Assembly (NCBI GenBank): GCA_937929805.1
Contig: CALFUT010000005.1
Span: 36,752-100,751, forward strand
Origin: an uncultured Pirellulaceae bacterium
GTDB taxonomy: Bacteria > Planctomycetota > Planctomycetia > Pirellulales > Pirellulaceae
Direction of reading: 5' to 3'
DNA length: 64,000 nucleotides
Shown: positions 52,624-62,501 of the stretch, piece after piece
Layout of the letters: every line of letters begins with the position of its first letter
How positions within the stretch are numbered: position 1 is the stretch's first letter
Notes under the pieces: model-generated
The model's database searches: none
Seen by the model: only the letters and a program-made list of their open reading frames with translations
Told to the model about the DNA's origin: nothing
Position numbers and translations under genes: made by a program

Positions 52624-54516
52624 CTATTTGAGTTGTATGCGAATGCTCGCGCCATCGCGAGACAATGTCGCTTCGGTTTCCTCTGACTTGCCGTCAACAC
52701 TTGCCGTTACCTTGTAGTCACCCAAGAATCCGCGAACACGACAGGTTCCTGATTCATCGGTGGACGTGGCTTCGTCGGTCCACCACTGTTTCGTGACCAA
52801 GTCAACGAAAACCTTTCCGGCAGGCTTGAGACTCCAATCGGCACGCCATAAAGCAGCGGCCGGTTTCCAGTGAGCTTTCTCCCAGAAGCCCCATTGGACG
52901 ATCGACACAAAAGCAGGGTGACTGAAGCTTGCGATCATCACGTCGCGATAGTAATCCGCTTGTAGCTGGTCGTCGTCGCCCGCCTCGACATCGAATTCGC
53001 TCAACTGCAAACGCGGAGCAATTTCGGCGAAATCGTCGTAGACTTCCAATAACTCTTCGGGGGGCGTCAGCGTCAACAACTCGAAGTGGCCCATGAAACC
53101 GACGGTGTCAGGTGCTTGACCATTTTCGTTTAAGAAACGAATGACTCGTTTGTACGGTTCACGTTTGTAACCATCGGGTAATACTTTCCCCTCGTTGATG
53201 GCGTGCCGAGCGTCAGGAGCCAGGCGCCGAGCCTCTTCCATGATGTCGGCGTAAATGTCCATCCCACCGTATTCGATTTCATAAGTATGTTTGCCCCACG
53301 CAATGATGTGATTGATCGTGTCCCACTCGGCAACATACTCTGCTGTTTTCGGGATCACGTCCGCCATGTGGTCCCATAACCATGCGCGATGAGCTTCCGG
53401 GTTTCCAACGAAGGTCTTTTCAATGTCACTGAAGTCCATCGCACCCCACGAAAGATAGTGGCCTCGTATGTCAATATTGTTCGCTTGCAGCCATGGGACC
53501 GCACCTTCGGTAAAAACTTTGTGGAGTTTCTTACCCGCTCGCGAATCACCCATTTGCTGTTTCCAAATGTGCGGTCGCAGTTCGCTTTCGAACGTTACGC
53601 AGTTGAAGTATTTCTTGATGGTTTCACGGTACTGTTGAGCTTCCTGCCACGAAGATGTGATCTTCCTGCCAGCGCGTTGTCTTGTGTAAGGAAAAGCACT
53701 TTCGTCCGCTCCTACAAGGTATGCGTTGACCACGTTGCCGAACACAAAAGCATGCCGTTGCATTTGAACTTTCACGTCTGCGTTTTGGACAGGATTGCCG
53801 TCCTTGTCAACGACCTCGACCGTCAAGTCACCTTTGCGAATTTCTTCGATTCTTGCCAACGCATCTCTCCGCCATGGAGCGTCGGGTTCGCGGCCACGAT
53901 AGTTGACTGTGGATTTTGGAAGGGCTGCAATGTCGTAGTCAGCGCCGTAATTGATCAACTGAAGCTGAGCAATTTGAGCGACCTTACCTGCCTCACCAAG
54001 AAGGATGCTGACATTGCTCTGGCCGGGTTCGTAGTCGGTGGCGGCCACGAATGAGCGAACATGCTGTTTCCATGCTCGATAAGCCGATAGCTTGTACTGG
54101 AATCGAGCTTTGCCCACACCAGCTTGCACGTTGATGTACACGTTGTTCGGCTGGCCTCCCGCACCGGGGCGTTTGATCCAGAACGAAAGCAAGACCACGT
54201 CCCCTTTTTTGATTGACTCATTGATCGGAATGGCCACCCGAGCGTTTTTCGGGTCACTAAATCGGACGTCCGAATCAACTTGATAGGCGTTTGCAAAAGG
54301 GGCGTCCTTGACTTCAACCCACTTCGCCGCAGCCTCCACATTTTTTTTGCGAAAGGTAACGTCGTAATCTTGCCCGAACGACAAAGCTTGCTGGCCGCCC
54401 TGAGGCAAAACGATCGGGTCTTCCGCGCAGGAAACGTTCGCCATCGTCATGGTGAACAATGCTAACGGAACGAAAAGGCGATGAGTTGATTTGAGCAGTG
54501 ACATGTGACTATTCAT
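52624..54516 (-). CDS. GH10-like glycoside hydrolase with N-terminal carbohydrate-binding domain
   Basis: The 630-residue exported protein has a signal peptide, a CBM-like sandwich (about 35-195, with VLLSFWIKRPGAGG) and a GH10-type barrel (about 215-590). Barrel hallmarks are FVFGNVVNAY, KYFNCVTFESELRPHIWKQQ, RGHYLSWGAM and the nucleophile Glu507 in LSEFDVE. The acid/base position, normally Glu after WDVVN, reads WDTINH with His403. A C-terminal strand-rich tail (about 595-630) follows. It lies 20 bases downstream of the sulfatase at 54537, probably one transcript. Confidence 0.87.
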   Translation of the reverse strand: MNSHMSLLKSTHRLFVPLALFTMTMANVSCAEDPIVLPQGGQQALSFGQDYDVTFRKKNVEAAAKWVEVKDAPFANAYQVDSDVRFSDPKNARVAIPINESIKKGDVVLLSFWIKRPGAGGQPNNVYINVQAGVGKARFQYKLSAYRAWKQHVRSFVAATDYEPGQSNVSILLGEAGKVAQIAQLQLINYGADYDIAALPKSTVNYRGREPDAPWRRDALARIEEIRKGDLTVEVVDKDGNPVQNADVKVQMQRHAFVFGNVVNAYLVGADESAFPYTRQRAGRKITSSWQEAQQYRETIKKYFNCVTFESELRPHIWKQQMGDSRAGKKLHKVFTEGAVPWLQANNIDIRGHYLSWGAMDFSDIEKTFVGNPEAHRAWLWDHMADVIPKTAEYVAEWDTINHIIAWGKHTYEIEYGGMDIYADIMEEARRLAPDARHAINEGKVLPDGYKREPYKRVIRFLNENGQAPDTVGFMGHFELLTLTPPEELLEVYDDFAEIAPRLQLSEFDVEAGDDDQLQADYYRDVMIASFSHPAFVSIVQWGFWEKAHWKPAAALWRADWSLKPAGKVFVDLVTKQWWTDEATSTDESGTCRVRGFLGDYKVTASVDGKSEETEATLSRDGASIRIQLK

Positions 54517-54536
54517 GGGAGTTGTTGAGCAGGTTT

Positions 54537-56024
54537 TTATTCGCTTCGCTTTCGATTGACCAAAGCGTCTTCGTCTTTTGCCAAAACTTTTGCTAGGCGA
54601 CCGGGAGCATCCAGTTTTTTCGAAAGCTCACTCGCGATTTTTGAATGCTCTGGATTGCCCACTACGCTCGCTGCCGGTCGTTGAGTTGTTTGGTGATCGT
54701 ATAGCTCGCGACCGACGATTTTTTTTGTTTCAGAATTGATCCATTCGGTATATCGCCAGCGGTCGGTACGCATGCTGTACCCCATCGTCAAACCGCGAGG
54801 GTATTGGCTTAGGGCGAAGTCGCGAATCGTTTTGGTGGGCGTTTGAAGAACCGGAATCAGGCTCTTGCCGTCACACGACGATGGAATGTCTCCGCCAGTG
54901 AGTTTTGCGAGCGTGGGGAAAATGTCGACCATCTCAACCAACGCCGGTGATCGTGTCCCTTTGTCAAAACCGGGGGCCGACACGATAAACGGCACGCGTG
55001 CATCCAGTTCCAAATTGGTGTGTTTGCACCACAGCCCGTAATCACCAAGCTTATATCCGTGGTCGCCCCACAGCACGACGATCGTGTTCTCGCGAAGACC
55101 CTGTCGGTCAAGTTCTTCCATGACTCGTCCTACCTGCGCGTCGGCATAGCTAACACATGCGGCGTAGCCATGCGTCAATTCCTGAGTCAGTTCATCGCTT
55201 AGCGGGCCTTGTTTCGGAATTCCCTGATAGGCCCGCAATTCGCCCCAGTTGGTGAAAGCAAATTTGGGAGCATCGGTTGGCAGGTCCCGTTGGGGGACTG
55301 CAAATTGGTCTTGTTGATACAGATCCCAATAACGTTTTGGTGCTGCGAAGGGAAGATGTGGCTTGGCAAAACCAACGCACATAAAGAACGGCTTATCTTT
55401 TCGTTCGCGCAAGGCCTTGATCGCTTGCGTGGCGACGGCTCCGTCACGGTAGGCGTCGTCCTGAACGTCAGCACGTTCGAGCGCGGGGCCTTGAGTCGCA
55501 TGGAACCGTTCCATGCCCGTCAGACCTTCGTCCTTGGCGGCTTTGGTTCGGCGGGCGATGTCTGCAAGTGTTTCAGCATCGGCCCATTTCTCACCCGGAA
55601 CATCGGGCAAGTGAGTCCAGTATTTCTTGTCGTCCACGTGGTGATGGTAGACCTTGCCAAAGGAGGACGTTACGTAGCCTCGGTCCATAAAGTAGCGAGG
55701 CATGCTGATCACGTCCGGCACCGTGCGGCGTAAAGGCGACCACAAATCATAAATGCCAAGCGAATCGGGATACTGCCCCGCCAACATACTGGCTCGTGAT
55801 GGAGCACAAATTCCTTGCTGACAGTAGGCTCGTTCAAAAAGCACACCATCGGCCGCTAAGGTATCAATATTGGGGCTTTTGATATGTTCATGACCGTAGC
55901 AACCAAGCTCTGGTCGCAAGTCGTCCATGAAGATGACCAAGACGTTCGGGTTCTCAACCGCATCGAGAGGTGAGCTAGTGAGAAAAAGCAACAGTCCGAT
56001 AGCTGCGAACTTAAATTTGATCAT
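54537..56024 (-). CDS. secreted sulfatase, iduronate-2-sulfatase-like
   Basis: The 495-residue S1 sulfatase has a signal peptide (FAAIGLLLFLTSSPLDAV), metal site IFMDDLRPELGCYG and the canonical C73-A-P-S-R77 followed by ASMLAGQYP. SFGKVYHH, GFAKPHLPFAAPKRYWDLY, VLWGDHGYKLGDYG and CKHTNLE complete the set. It is the first gene of the minus-strand run 56024-49258 and diverges from the sulfatase at 56425 across 400 bases. Confidence 0.94.
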   Translation of the reverse strand: MIKFKFAAIGLLLFLTSSPLDAVENPNVLVIFMDDLRPELGCYGHEHIKSPNIDTLAADGVLFERAYCQQGICAPSRASMLAGQYPDSLGIYDLWSPLRRTVPDVISMPRYFMDRGYVTSSFGKVYHHHVDDKKYWTHLPDVPGEKWADAETLADIARRTKAAKDEGLTGMERFHATQGPALERADVQDDAYRDGAVATQAIKALRERKDKPFFMCVGFAKPHLPFAAPKRYWDLYQQDQFAVPQRDLPTDAPKFAFTNWGELRAYQGIPKQGPLSDELTQELTHGYAACVSYADAQVGRVMEELDRQGLRENTIVVLWGDHGYKLGDYGLWCKHTNLELDARVPFIVSAPGFDKGTRSPALVEMVDIFPTLAKLTGGDIPSSCDGKSLIPVLQTPTKTIRDFALSQYPRGLTMGYSMRTDRWRYTEWINSETKKIVGRELYDHQTTQRPAASVVGNPEHSKIASELSKKLDAPGRLAKVLAKDEDALVNRKRSE

Positions 56025-56424
56025 TGCATAGGCTCAGGTTGGAAACAGAGGTTCTTAAATCAGCCAATAGTGTACAGAGTGAGCCGCATTTGCGTCGCCA
56101 AGAATTTTGGTCCATCGATAGCGGCGAGTCATCCGTCAGAGATTCAGAAAATTTACGTTTTTCACCGTTTGGGGTGATTTCGTATGTCTTACGACGTGCA
56201 GTGAACACCATTAAAATCAATGAAACAACTCCGGCGGCGTTTGCGTTTCGTCATTGTCGTAAAGTGACAATGAAATTTTGCATAACATGCGACCCAGATG
56301 TGATCCCGGGTGTTCAATGACGATGCGGGGTAAAACCAGAGCAAATCAAACGGTATCATTCGTTTGTTACTTGCGGTAACGGTGACTTTAGATCAGCAGT
56401 ATTAGAATCAGAAAGTGTTTCCTT
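56025..56424. other. divergent promoter region
   Basis: These 400 bases separate two divergent sulfatase genes and should carry both promoters. There is no supported gene and no clear sigma motif that I can name. Confidence 0.45.
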
Positions 56425-57837
56425 ATGAGCCGATGGATAACGAGATTCTTTTTTTTGGTTTTTCAGATGGGTTTAGCCGGGCTGGTTGCGGCTGACGATG
56501 TCGAAAGGCCCAACATTATCTTCATCATGGCCGATGATTTAGGCTTCAACCAAATTGGCGCATATGGGGATACGCCGATCAAAACGCCGAACCTTGATCA
56601 GATTGCTGAAAACGGAATTCGCTTTACGCAGGCCTATTCAGGGAACACTGTTTGCTCTCCGTCACGCGTCTCCCTGTTCACGGGACGCGACGGTCGGCTG
56701 ATGGAAAATAATTCGAACACGGTGCAGCTAAAAGACATCGACGTCACGATGGCTCATGTCTTAAAGCACGCGGGTTACGACACGGCACTTTTTGGCAAGT
56801 ACTCGATCGGTTCACAAATGGGTGTCACCGATCCGTTGGCGATGGGGTTTGATACTTGGTTTGGGATGTACTCCATCCTTGAAGGACACCGGCAGTACCC
56901 GACGATCCTGTGGCAGGACGGAGTCAAGCAGCGAATCGAAGCCAACGAAGGCGAGAAGAAGGGAGCCTATGCTCAAGAACTGTTTACTGAAAAGGCCATT
57001 GATTACATCGAAGGCGAACACGAAAACCCGTTTTTTGTAGTCCTGTCGTACTCCTCCCCGCATGCCGAACTGGCGGTGCCAAAAAAGTACAGTGATCCGT
57101 ATGAATCCGTGTTCCCAGCCAAACCGTACACCGGTATGTCGACAGGTGAAGCCAGCGATAAATACGCATGGTACTATCCGGAACCGGTTGCCAATCCGCA
57201 TGCGACGTTTGCTGGAATGGTGACGGCACTCGATGACTACGTTGGCCAAGTCGTCGAAACGCTGAAAGCCAAGGGACTTGCGGATAATACACTCATCTTC
57301 TTTACGTCTGACAACGGCCCGCATGACGAAGGCGGCGGGGCCCCCGAGTTTTTTCGCGCGTCGGAACCGTACAAAGGGATGAAGCGAGACGTGTACGACG
57401 GCGGCATCCATGTTCCGATGATCGTCAGCTGGCCTCAAGCGATTACCCAAGGCAGGGTCGACGATACTCCGTGGGCGTTCGCCGACGTGTTACCTACACT
57501 TGCCGATGTCGCGGGCGTTTCGCTGAACTCTGTTCCTCGAGTGAAAACGAACGGAGTCTCTGTCGCGGGCTTGTTTCAAGATGAACCGGACGTGATACCC
57601 GAACGAGTTTTATATTGGGAGTTCGGCAAACAAGCCGGGGATCCTAACTCCGGAATCGTTGGTGAAGTTTTCCAAGCGGCTCGGCGAGGTCCGTGGAAGG
57701 CCGTCCGGTACGGAATGGAGGCGCCGGTCGAACTGTATCGCATTGACAAGGATCCGGGCGAGAGTGAGGAACTGTCAAAACAGCATCCAAAAGTTCATCA
57801 AGAGTTCGTTTCACTTTTTGAAGAACACAAAGGATGA
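56425..57837 (+). CDS. secreted sulfatase, arylsulfatase-like
   Basis: The 470-residue S1 sulfatase has a signal peptide (FFFLVFQMGLAGLVAA) and metal site IMADDLGFNQIGAYG. C77-S-P-S-R81 (canonical) is followed by VSLFTGRDGRLMENN. Then come FGKYSIGSQ in place of the more usual GKWHLG, VLSYSSPHAEL, FFTSDNGPHDEGG and YDGGIHVPMIVSWPQ. The last two segments are typical of arylsulfatase A-like enzymes. It is the first gene of the rightward run that includes rhaM. Confidence 0.93.
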   Translation: MSRWITRFFFLVFQMGLAGLVAADDVERPNIIFIMADDLGFNQIGAYGDTPIKTPNLDQIAENGIRFTQAYSGNTVCSPSRVSLFTGRDGRLMENNSNTVQLKDIDVTMAHVLKHAGYDTALFGKYSIGSQMGVTDPLAMGFDTWFGMYSILEGHRQYPTILWQDGVKQRIEANEGEKKGAYAQELFTEKAIDYIEGEHENPFFVVLSYSSPHAELAVPKKYSDPYESVFPAKPYTGMSTGEASDKYAWYYPEPVANPHATFAGMVTALDDYVGQVVETLKAKGLADNTLIFFTSDNGPHDEGGGAPEFFRASEPYKGMKRDVYDGGIHVPMIVSWPQAITQGRVDDTPWAFADVLPTLADVAGVSLNSVPRVKTNGVSVAGLFQDEPDVIPERVLYWEFGKQAGDPNSGIVGEVFQAARRGPWKAVRYGMEAPVELYRIDKDPGESEELSKQHPKVHQEFVSLFEEHKG

Positions 57838-57974
57838 TGTGTTTTTTCGCGACAGCGATGATTAATTTTTGTACCTCGATTCGGGTGTCGCAAACAAACA
57901 GCAAGTGTTTTTTCGCTCGAGTGCCGCTAATTAACGCTGCCGGTAGGTAGCGCAAATGCCCTAGGAACCCAGAT

Positions 57975-60131
57975 ATGCAGATAATCTACGTATTCTCGAT
58001 GATCAACGTTTTCTCAAAAGCGATCGCGGGGGTGGCGCTTTCTGCTACCGCCTTTTGCACAATTTTTGGTCTACCCGCCGCCGCGAACGCGGAACAGCCA
58101 GCCAAGCCCAACATCGTTCTGATCCTATCTGACGATCAGGCGTGGACGGACTACGGGTTCATGGGGCATGAACAAATCGAAACACCCAGCTTGGACACGT
58201 TGGCACGAAGTGGAGCAACGTTTCGGCGAGGTTATGTGCCAACCGCATTGTGCCGACCCTCGCTGGCGACGCTGTTAACAGGGCACTATGCGTCGACCCA
58301 TCACGTGACTGGAAACGATCCGTCACCCAAGTATGCACCGAAGGATTCCGATCTTTTCAAACAGCGATGTGCCGAACTAATTGCCAAAACGGACACGTTT
58401 GAATTGTTGCCCCAAGTGCTTGGCCGCCAGGGATATCTTTCGCATCAAAGCGGAAAGCTCTGGGAGGGCAGCTACCAACGTTGTGGATTTACTCACGGGA
58501 TGACGCGTGGCTTCCCCAAGCCGGGTGGACGACATGGGGACGCCGGTTTGAAGATCGGGCGCGAGGGGCTAGAGCCTATCACAGACTTTCTGGACATTGC
58601 TCAGCAGAAACAGCAACCGTTCTTCCTCTGGTACGCGCCGTTTCTGCCCCACCAGCCTCACAATCCGCCTGAAAGACTCTTCAAAAAGTATCAGGCTAAA
58701 GTCGATTCGCCGCACGTCGCCAAGTACTACGCCATGTGTGAGTGGTTCGATGAAACCTGCGGCGAACTGATGAACGAGATTGACGACCGCGGAATGACGG
58801 ACAACACGCTGTTCGTTTACGTCTGCGACAATGGTTGGATTCAAGAACCGAGCAAACCGAAGTACGCGCTGCGGTCGAAACAATCGGCCAACGAGGGCGG
58901 CATCCGTACGCCGATCATATACAGTTGGAAGAACAAAATTGCGCCGCAGGCACGCGCCGAGCTGGCAACTAGTCTTGATATTTACCCAACGATACTCGCC
59001 GCGGCGGGAATAGAGGTTCCCAGTGACTTGCCCGGCCTGAATCTGCTGCCAGAATTAAGGGAAGAAAAACCAATAGAGCGCAACGTGCTTTTCGGCGAAG
59101 GTTTTGCTCATGATATTGCCGATTTAGATGACCCAACGAAGTCGTTGATCTACCAATGGGCGATTCAAGGCAACTGGAAATTGTTGCTGCGTCGTGATGG
59201 CGAAGTAAACCGATACAAGTCCAGTCATCCAACGACGACGCCAAAGATTCAGTTGTTTGATCTCTCCGTTGATCCAGAAGAACAGAAAAACCTCGCCGAC
59301 GAGATGCCAGACAAAGTCAACGAATTGAATGCGCTAATCGACAACTGGAAGCCAGCCGCGCATCCGTCCGCGGCGGCAGGCAATGCATCAACTACGTTTG
59401 ACAAGACAGGCTTCATTCAGGTTTTTGATGGGAAGACTCTCGATGGCTGGTCCGGCGATGCCAAGTTTTGGTCGGTCGAAGACGGGGCATTGACCGGAAT
59501 TGCTGACGGTTCACTGAAGAGGAATCATTTCATCACGTGGAATGGTTCCGCCATTCGAAATTTTGAGCTTCGAGTCAACGTGAAGGTGTCGGAAGGCGGA
59601 AACAGTGGCATTCAATATCGTGGGAAATTAAGACCCGACCTAGGATCAGACATCGTGACGGGGTATCAGTGTGATGTCGTCGCGAACAATCCAAATTACA
59701 ACGGAATGCTGTATGAAGAAAAAGAACGACGCATTCTGTCGCATACCGGTGAGAAAGTCGTTGTCGACTCTAAGGGCCAACCATGGGTTGTCGATCGCGT
59801 TCCCGTGAAGACGTTTGAGCCCGATCAATGGCATGAGTATCGGGTGCTGGTCGAGGGCAACCACCACCGCCACTGGATTGACGGTCATCTGACAGCTGAC
59901 TTAGTTGATCTGGACGAGAAAGGTCGATCGCTTGAGGGTGTTTTGGCGGTACAGGTTCACGTCGGTCCCGCCATGAAAATTCAATACAGAGACTTTTGGC
60001 TCAAGCATCTTCCTGACGATCTACCCTTGCAGTCTGCGGAAAATCATCCGATTGCACCCACCGCGTACGGTGTCCGGCCGCAGGGCAAGCTGCCAAAAGA
60101 CTGGAAGGCTCCAGTTTACAGTCAACGTTAG
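57975..60131 (+). CDS. sulfatase-DUF1080 fusion with CRPSL motif
   Basis: The 718-residue exported protein has an S1 domain (about 43-475) with ILSDDQAWTDYGFMG. The maturation motif is C93-R-P-S-L97 followed by ATLLTG, so the final Arg of C-x-P-x-R is Leu. Then come QSGKLWEG, WYAPFLPHQPHNP and YVCDNGWIQ, with NEGGIRTPIIYSW after them. From about residue 482 a DUF1080 sandwich follows (GFIQVFDGKTLDGWSGDAKFWSVEDGALTG, NFELRVNVKVSEGGNSGIQYRG). Desulfation and glycoside cleavage or binding may be joined. A second in-frame ATG lies at 57999. Confidence 0.86.
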   Translation: MQIIYVFSMINVFSKAIAGVALSATAFCTIFGLPAAANAEQPAKPNIVLILSDDQAWTDYGFMGHEQIETPSLDTLARSGATFRRGYVPTALCRPSLATLLTGHYASTHHVTGNDPSPKYAPKDSDLFKQRCAELIAKTDTFELLPQVLGRQGYLSHQSGKLWEGSYQRCGFTHGMTRGFPKPGGRHGDAGLKIGREGLEPITDFLDIAQQKQQPFFLWYAPFLPHQPHNPPERLFKKYQAKVDSPHVAKYYAMCEWFDETCGELMNEIDDRGMTDNTLFVYVCDNGWIQEPSKPKYALRSKQSANEGGIRTPIIYSWKNKIAPQARAELATSLDIYPTILAAAGIEVPSDLPGLNLLPELREEKPIERNVLFGEGFAHDIADLDDPTKSLIYQWAIQGNWKLLLRRDGEVNRYKSSHPTTTPKIQLFDLSVDPEEQKNLADEMPDKVNELNALIDNWKPAAHPSAAAGNASTTFDKTGFIQVFDGKTLDGWSGDAKFWSVEDGALTGIADGSLKRNHFITWNGSAIRNFELRVNVKVSEGGNSGIQYRGKLRPDLGSDIVTGYQCDVVANNPNYNGMLYEEKERRILSHTGEKVVVDSKGQPWVVDRVPVKTFEPDQWHEYRVLVEGNHHRHWIDGHLTADLVDLDEKGRSLEGVLAVQVHVGPAMKIQYRDFWLKHLPDDLPLQSAENHPIAPTAYGVRPQGKLPKDWKAPVYSQR

Positions 60132-60438
60132 TTCAACCAACGCTAGTGGGACCAAAGTTAGCGCACGCAAAGCATTTACTTGCTGGGTTAAACGTGTGAA
60201 AATCGTTATGCGTGACTGCTACAGAAAAAACGGACTTGGCGACTTGCCTGAGTTTAACCGTCCAGCGTCCAGGGTGGAAAATGAGCCACTTTCGTTGGCT
60301 GTACAGGCGAGAACAACTAAAAGAAGATGGTGTGGCGAGCATCATCGGCAACGGCGCAACGAAAGCGGTTCCGCACCGGCAATTCCAAATCGCGCGTGCG
60401 TGGGAATGTTGAACTACAAATTTTATGATTGAGATGTG
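60132..60438. other. intergenic region upstream of rhaM
   Basis: There is no supported gene in these 307 bases. Short plus-strand frames lack recognisable domains. It may carry a promoter for the rhaM-sulfatase pair. Confidence 0.4.
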
Positions 60439-60765
60439 ATGAAGCGAATCGCTTTCAAGATGAAACTCAAGCCGGGCTGTGCGAAAGCCTACACCGAACG
60501 TCACGATGCGATCTGGCCTGAGCTGCTGGAACTGCTCAAAGCAGCCGGAATCAGCGAGTACTCCATCTTTCTTGATCACGAAACCGACACGCTATTCGCG
60601 TTTCAAAATGTTTCCGGAACAAGTGGCTCGCAAGATCTGGCGGACAATCCCGTTGTTCAGAAGTGGTGGGCTCACATGGCCGAGCTGATGGAGACCAACG
60701 ACGATCTTTCGCCCGTGTCGACTCCGCTTCAGGAAGTTTTTTACCTCGCTTTATTCAAAAAATGA
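60439..60765 (+). CDS. rhaM: L-rhamnose mutarotase
   Basis: RhaM interconverts the alpha and beta anomers of L-rhamnose in the cytoplasm, feeding rhamnose isomerase. The 108-residue protein matches the family from end to end: RIAFKMKLKPG, the catalytic-His segment ERHDAIWPEL, YSIFLDHETDTLFAF, VVQKWWAHMAELM and the C-terminal SPVSTPLQEVFYL. ATG 60439 is used; GTG 60436 lies just before. Its stop overlaps the start of the next sulfatase by four bases (ATGA). It is the only cytoplasmic sugar enzyme in the locus and points to rhamnose in the substrate. Confidence 0.94.
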   Translation: MKRIAFKMKLKPGCAKAYTERHDAIWPELLELLKAAGISEYSIFLDHETDTLFAFQNVSGTSGSQDLADNPVVQKWWAHMAELMETNDDLSPVSTPLQEVFYLALFKK

Positions 60766-62240
60766 ACAACTTCACAAACAAAATACGACAGTCGATGAGC
60801 AAATCAATCAAACGACAGATATTTCTGGCAGCCTCCATCGCTGTCCTGTGTGGCCTGACGTTAAGACACGCTCACGCTGACGAACCGGACATCTCACAGG
60901 AAAAGCCTAACGTCATCTTCATCATGGCCGATGATCTTGGGTGGGCCGACGTTGGTTATAACGGAGCGGAATTTTTCGAAACGCCAGCGATCGACGCTCT
61001 CTGTAAGTCAGGAATGCGATTTGATTCGGCCTACGCAGGTGCCGCCAATTGCATGCCGTCGAGAGCATGCCTCATGAGCGGGATGTACACACCACGGACC
61101 AAGATGTGGCAGCCGGGGAAGGTTTCTAAGGGCAACCCAAACTTCATGAGACTGCTGGTCCCCAATCAGGAAAACAGAGAAGGAGACGGAACCATTCCTT
61201 CAGAGGGTCGCCTCGATCCATCGGTTGTTTCGTTGGCGCATACGCTGAAGAAGGTTGGATACAAAACGATGCATTTGGGCAAGTGGCATCTTGGGAACGA
61301 CGACCTTGGGTTTGATAGAAACGACTTGGACGGTCGCGGTGCCGGATTCAAGTTTGACCACAAGTTTTACGGAAACGAGGACGTGGCCGAGTGGCTGACC
61401 GATGCGGCTGTCGAATACATTGCTGACAATAAAGACGAGCCATTCTTTCTATACCTGAACCACTGGGATGTTCACGTTCCGATCAATGCCCGCCAAAAAG
61501 TAGTCGACAAGTATCGAAAGAAGCTGGACTCGAAGCAATGGACCAGAGACTGGGATCCGGTTTACGCGGCAATGATTGAAGCGGTCGACACTTCTGTTGC
61601 TCGTGTTCTAAAAGCCGTCAAGCAAAAGGGAATCAGCGAGAACACGGTGGTGATCTTCACGTCGGATAACGGAGGGTTTGGAGGCGTGACGTGGAACGCG
61701 CCGCTGAAGGGATCCAAAGGCGGTTTCTATGAGGGTGGCATCCGCGTGCCACTTTGCATGAGCTGGGCTGGTGCGATCCAGCCGGAGACCGTTTGCGACA
61801 CTCCGGTCACGTTTGTTGATTTTTTGCCCACTTTGGCGGAGCTAACGAGTGCTCCGCTGCCCGAAAAGCAGCCGGTGGACGGCGTATCGATCGTTCCGCT
61901 GATGCTGGGAGACCAAATCAAAGAACGAAAAATATTCTGGCACTATCCCATGTATTTGTCGGGGCCTGAAAGAGTCAAACCCATTTTTGGTACGGATCGC
62001 ATGTACTGGCGGGCGACTCCATGCAGTGTTGTTCGCGAGGGCGACTGGAAACTGATCCAGTTTTTTGAGACCGGAACAGTCGAACTTTATAACATCAGGC
62101 AGGACATTGGCGAGACGAATGATCTTGCTTCGGTTCACCCTGAAAAAGCGGAGGCGTTACTGCAAGCTCTCGAAATCTGGCAGGCCGAGACGGACGCGAA
62201 TATCCCCAAGACGCTTAATCCAGACTTCAGTGCCGAATAA
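60762..62240 (+). CDS. secreted sulfatase coupled to rhaM
   Basis: The 492-residue S1 sulfatase starts at ATG 60762 inside the rhaM stop (ATGA), so translation is probably coupled. A later ATG at 60795 is an alternative. It has a signal peptide (IFLAASIAVLCGLTLRHAHA), metal site IMADDLGWADVGYNG and canonical C97-M-P-S-R101. HLGKWHLGND, YLNHWDVHVPI, IFTSDNGGFGG and YEGGIRVPLCMSWAG complete the set. This layout resembles N-acetylgalactosamine-6-sulfate/arylsulfatase-like enzymes. Confidence 0.93.
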   Translation: MNNFTNKIRQSMSKSIKRQIFLAASIAVLCGLTLRHAHADEPDISQEKPNVIFIMADDLGWADVGYNGAEFFETPAIDALCKSGMRFDSAYAGAANCMPSRACLMSGMYTPRTKMWQPGKVSKGNPNFMRLLVPNQENREGDGTIPSEGRLDPSVVSLAHTLKKVGYKTMHLGKWHLGNDDLGFDRNDLDGRGAGFKFDHKFYGNEDVAEWLTDAAVEYIADNKDEPFFLYLNHWDVHVPINARQKVVDKYRKKLDSKQWTRDWDPVYAAMIEAVDTSVARVLKAVKQKGISENTVVIFTSDNGGFGGVTWNAPLKGSKGGFYEGGIRVPLCMSWAGAIQPETVCDTPVTFVDFLPTLAELTSAPLPEKQPVDGVSIVPLMLGDQIKERKIFWHYPMYLSGPERVKPIFGTDRMYWRATPCSVVREGDWKLIQFFETGTVELYNIRQDIGETNDLASVHPEKAEALLQALEIWQAETDANIPKTLNPDFSAE

Positions 62241-62501
62241 GCGTTTGGTATTGCATCGATCATGCAGCATAGCCTCCGAGCGATTGGTTCTTCACTTGCG
62301 TGTCGGGTTGGGATTGGTTGGATCAAGACTTGTTGGATCTGTGATTACGGCAATCCATTCGATTTCTCATCGCGCTTCTCTTTAGCGTGTTTGAAAACAC
62401 TCGCCCGGGGCATCGGCCAACCCTCTCCAGCCCTCTCTTACGACAAAGCGAAAACGGTGAGAGGCAGTTGCCGACGTTTCACTTTCAAATCAACCGGCCA
62501 C

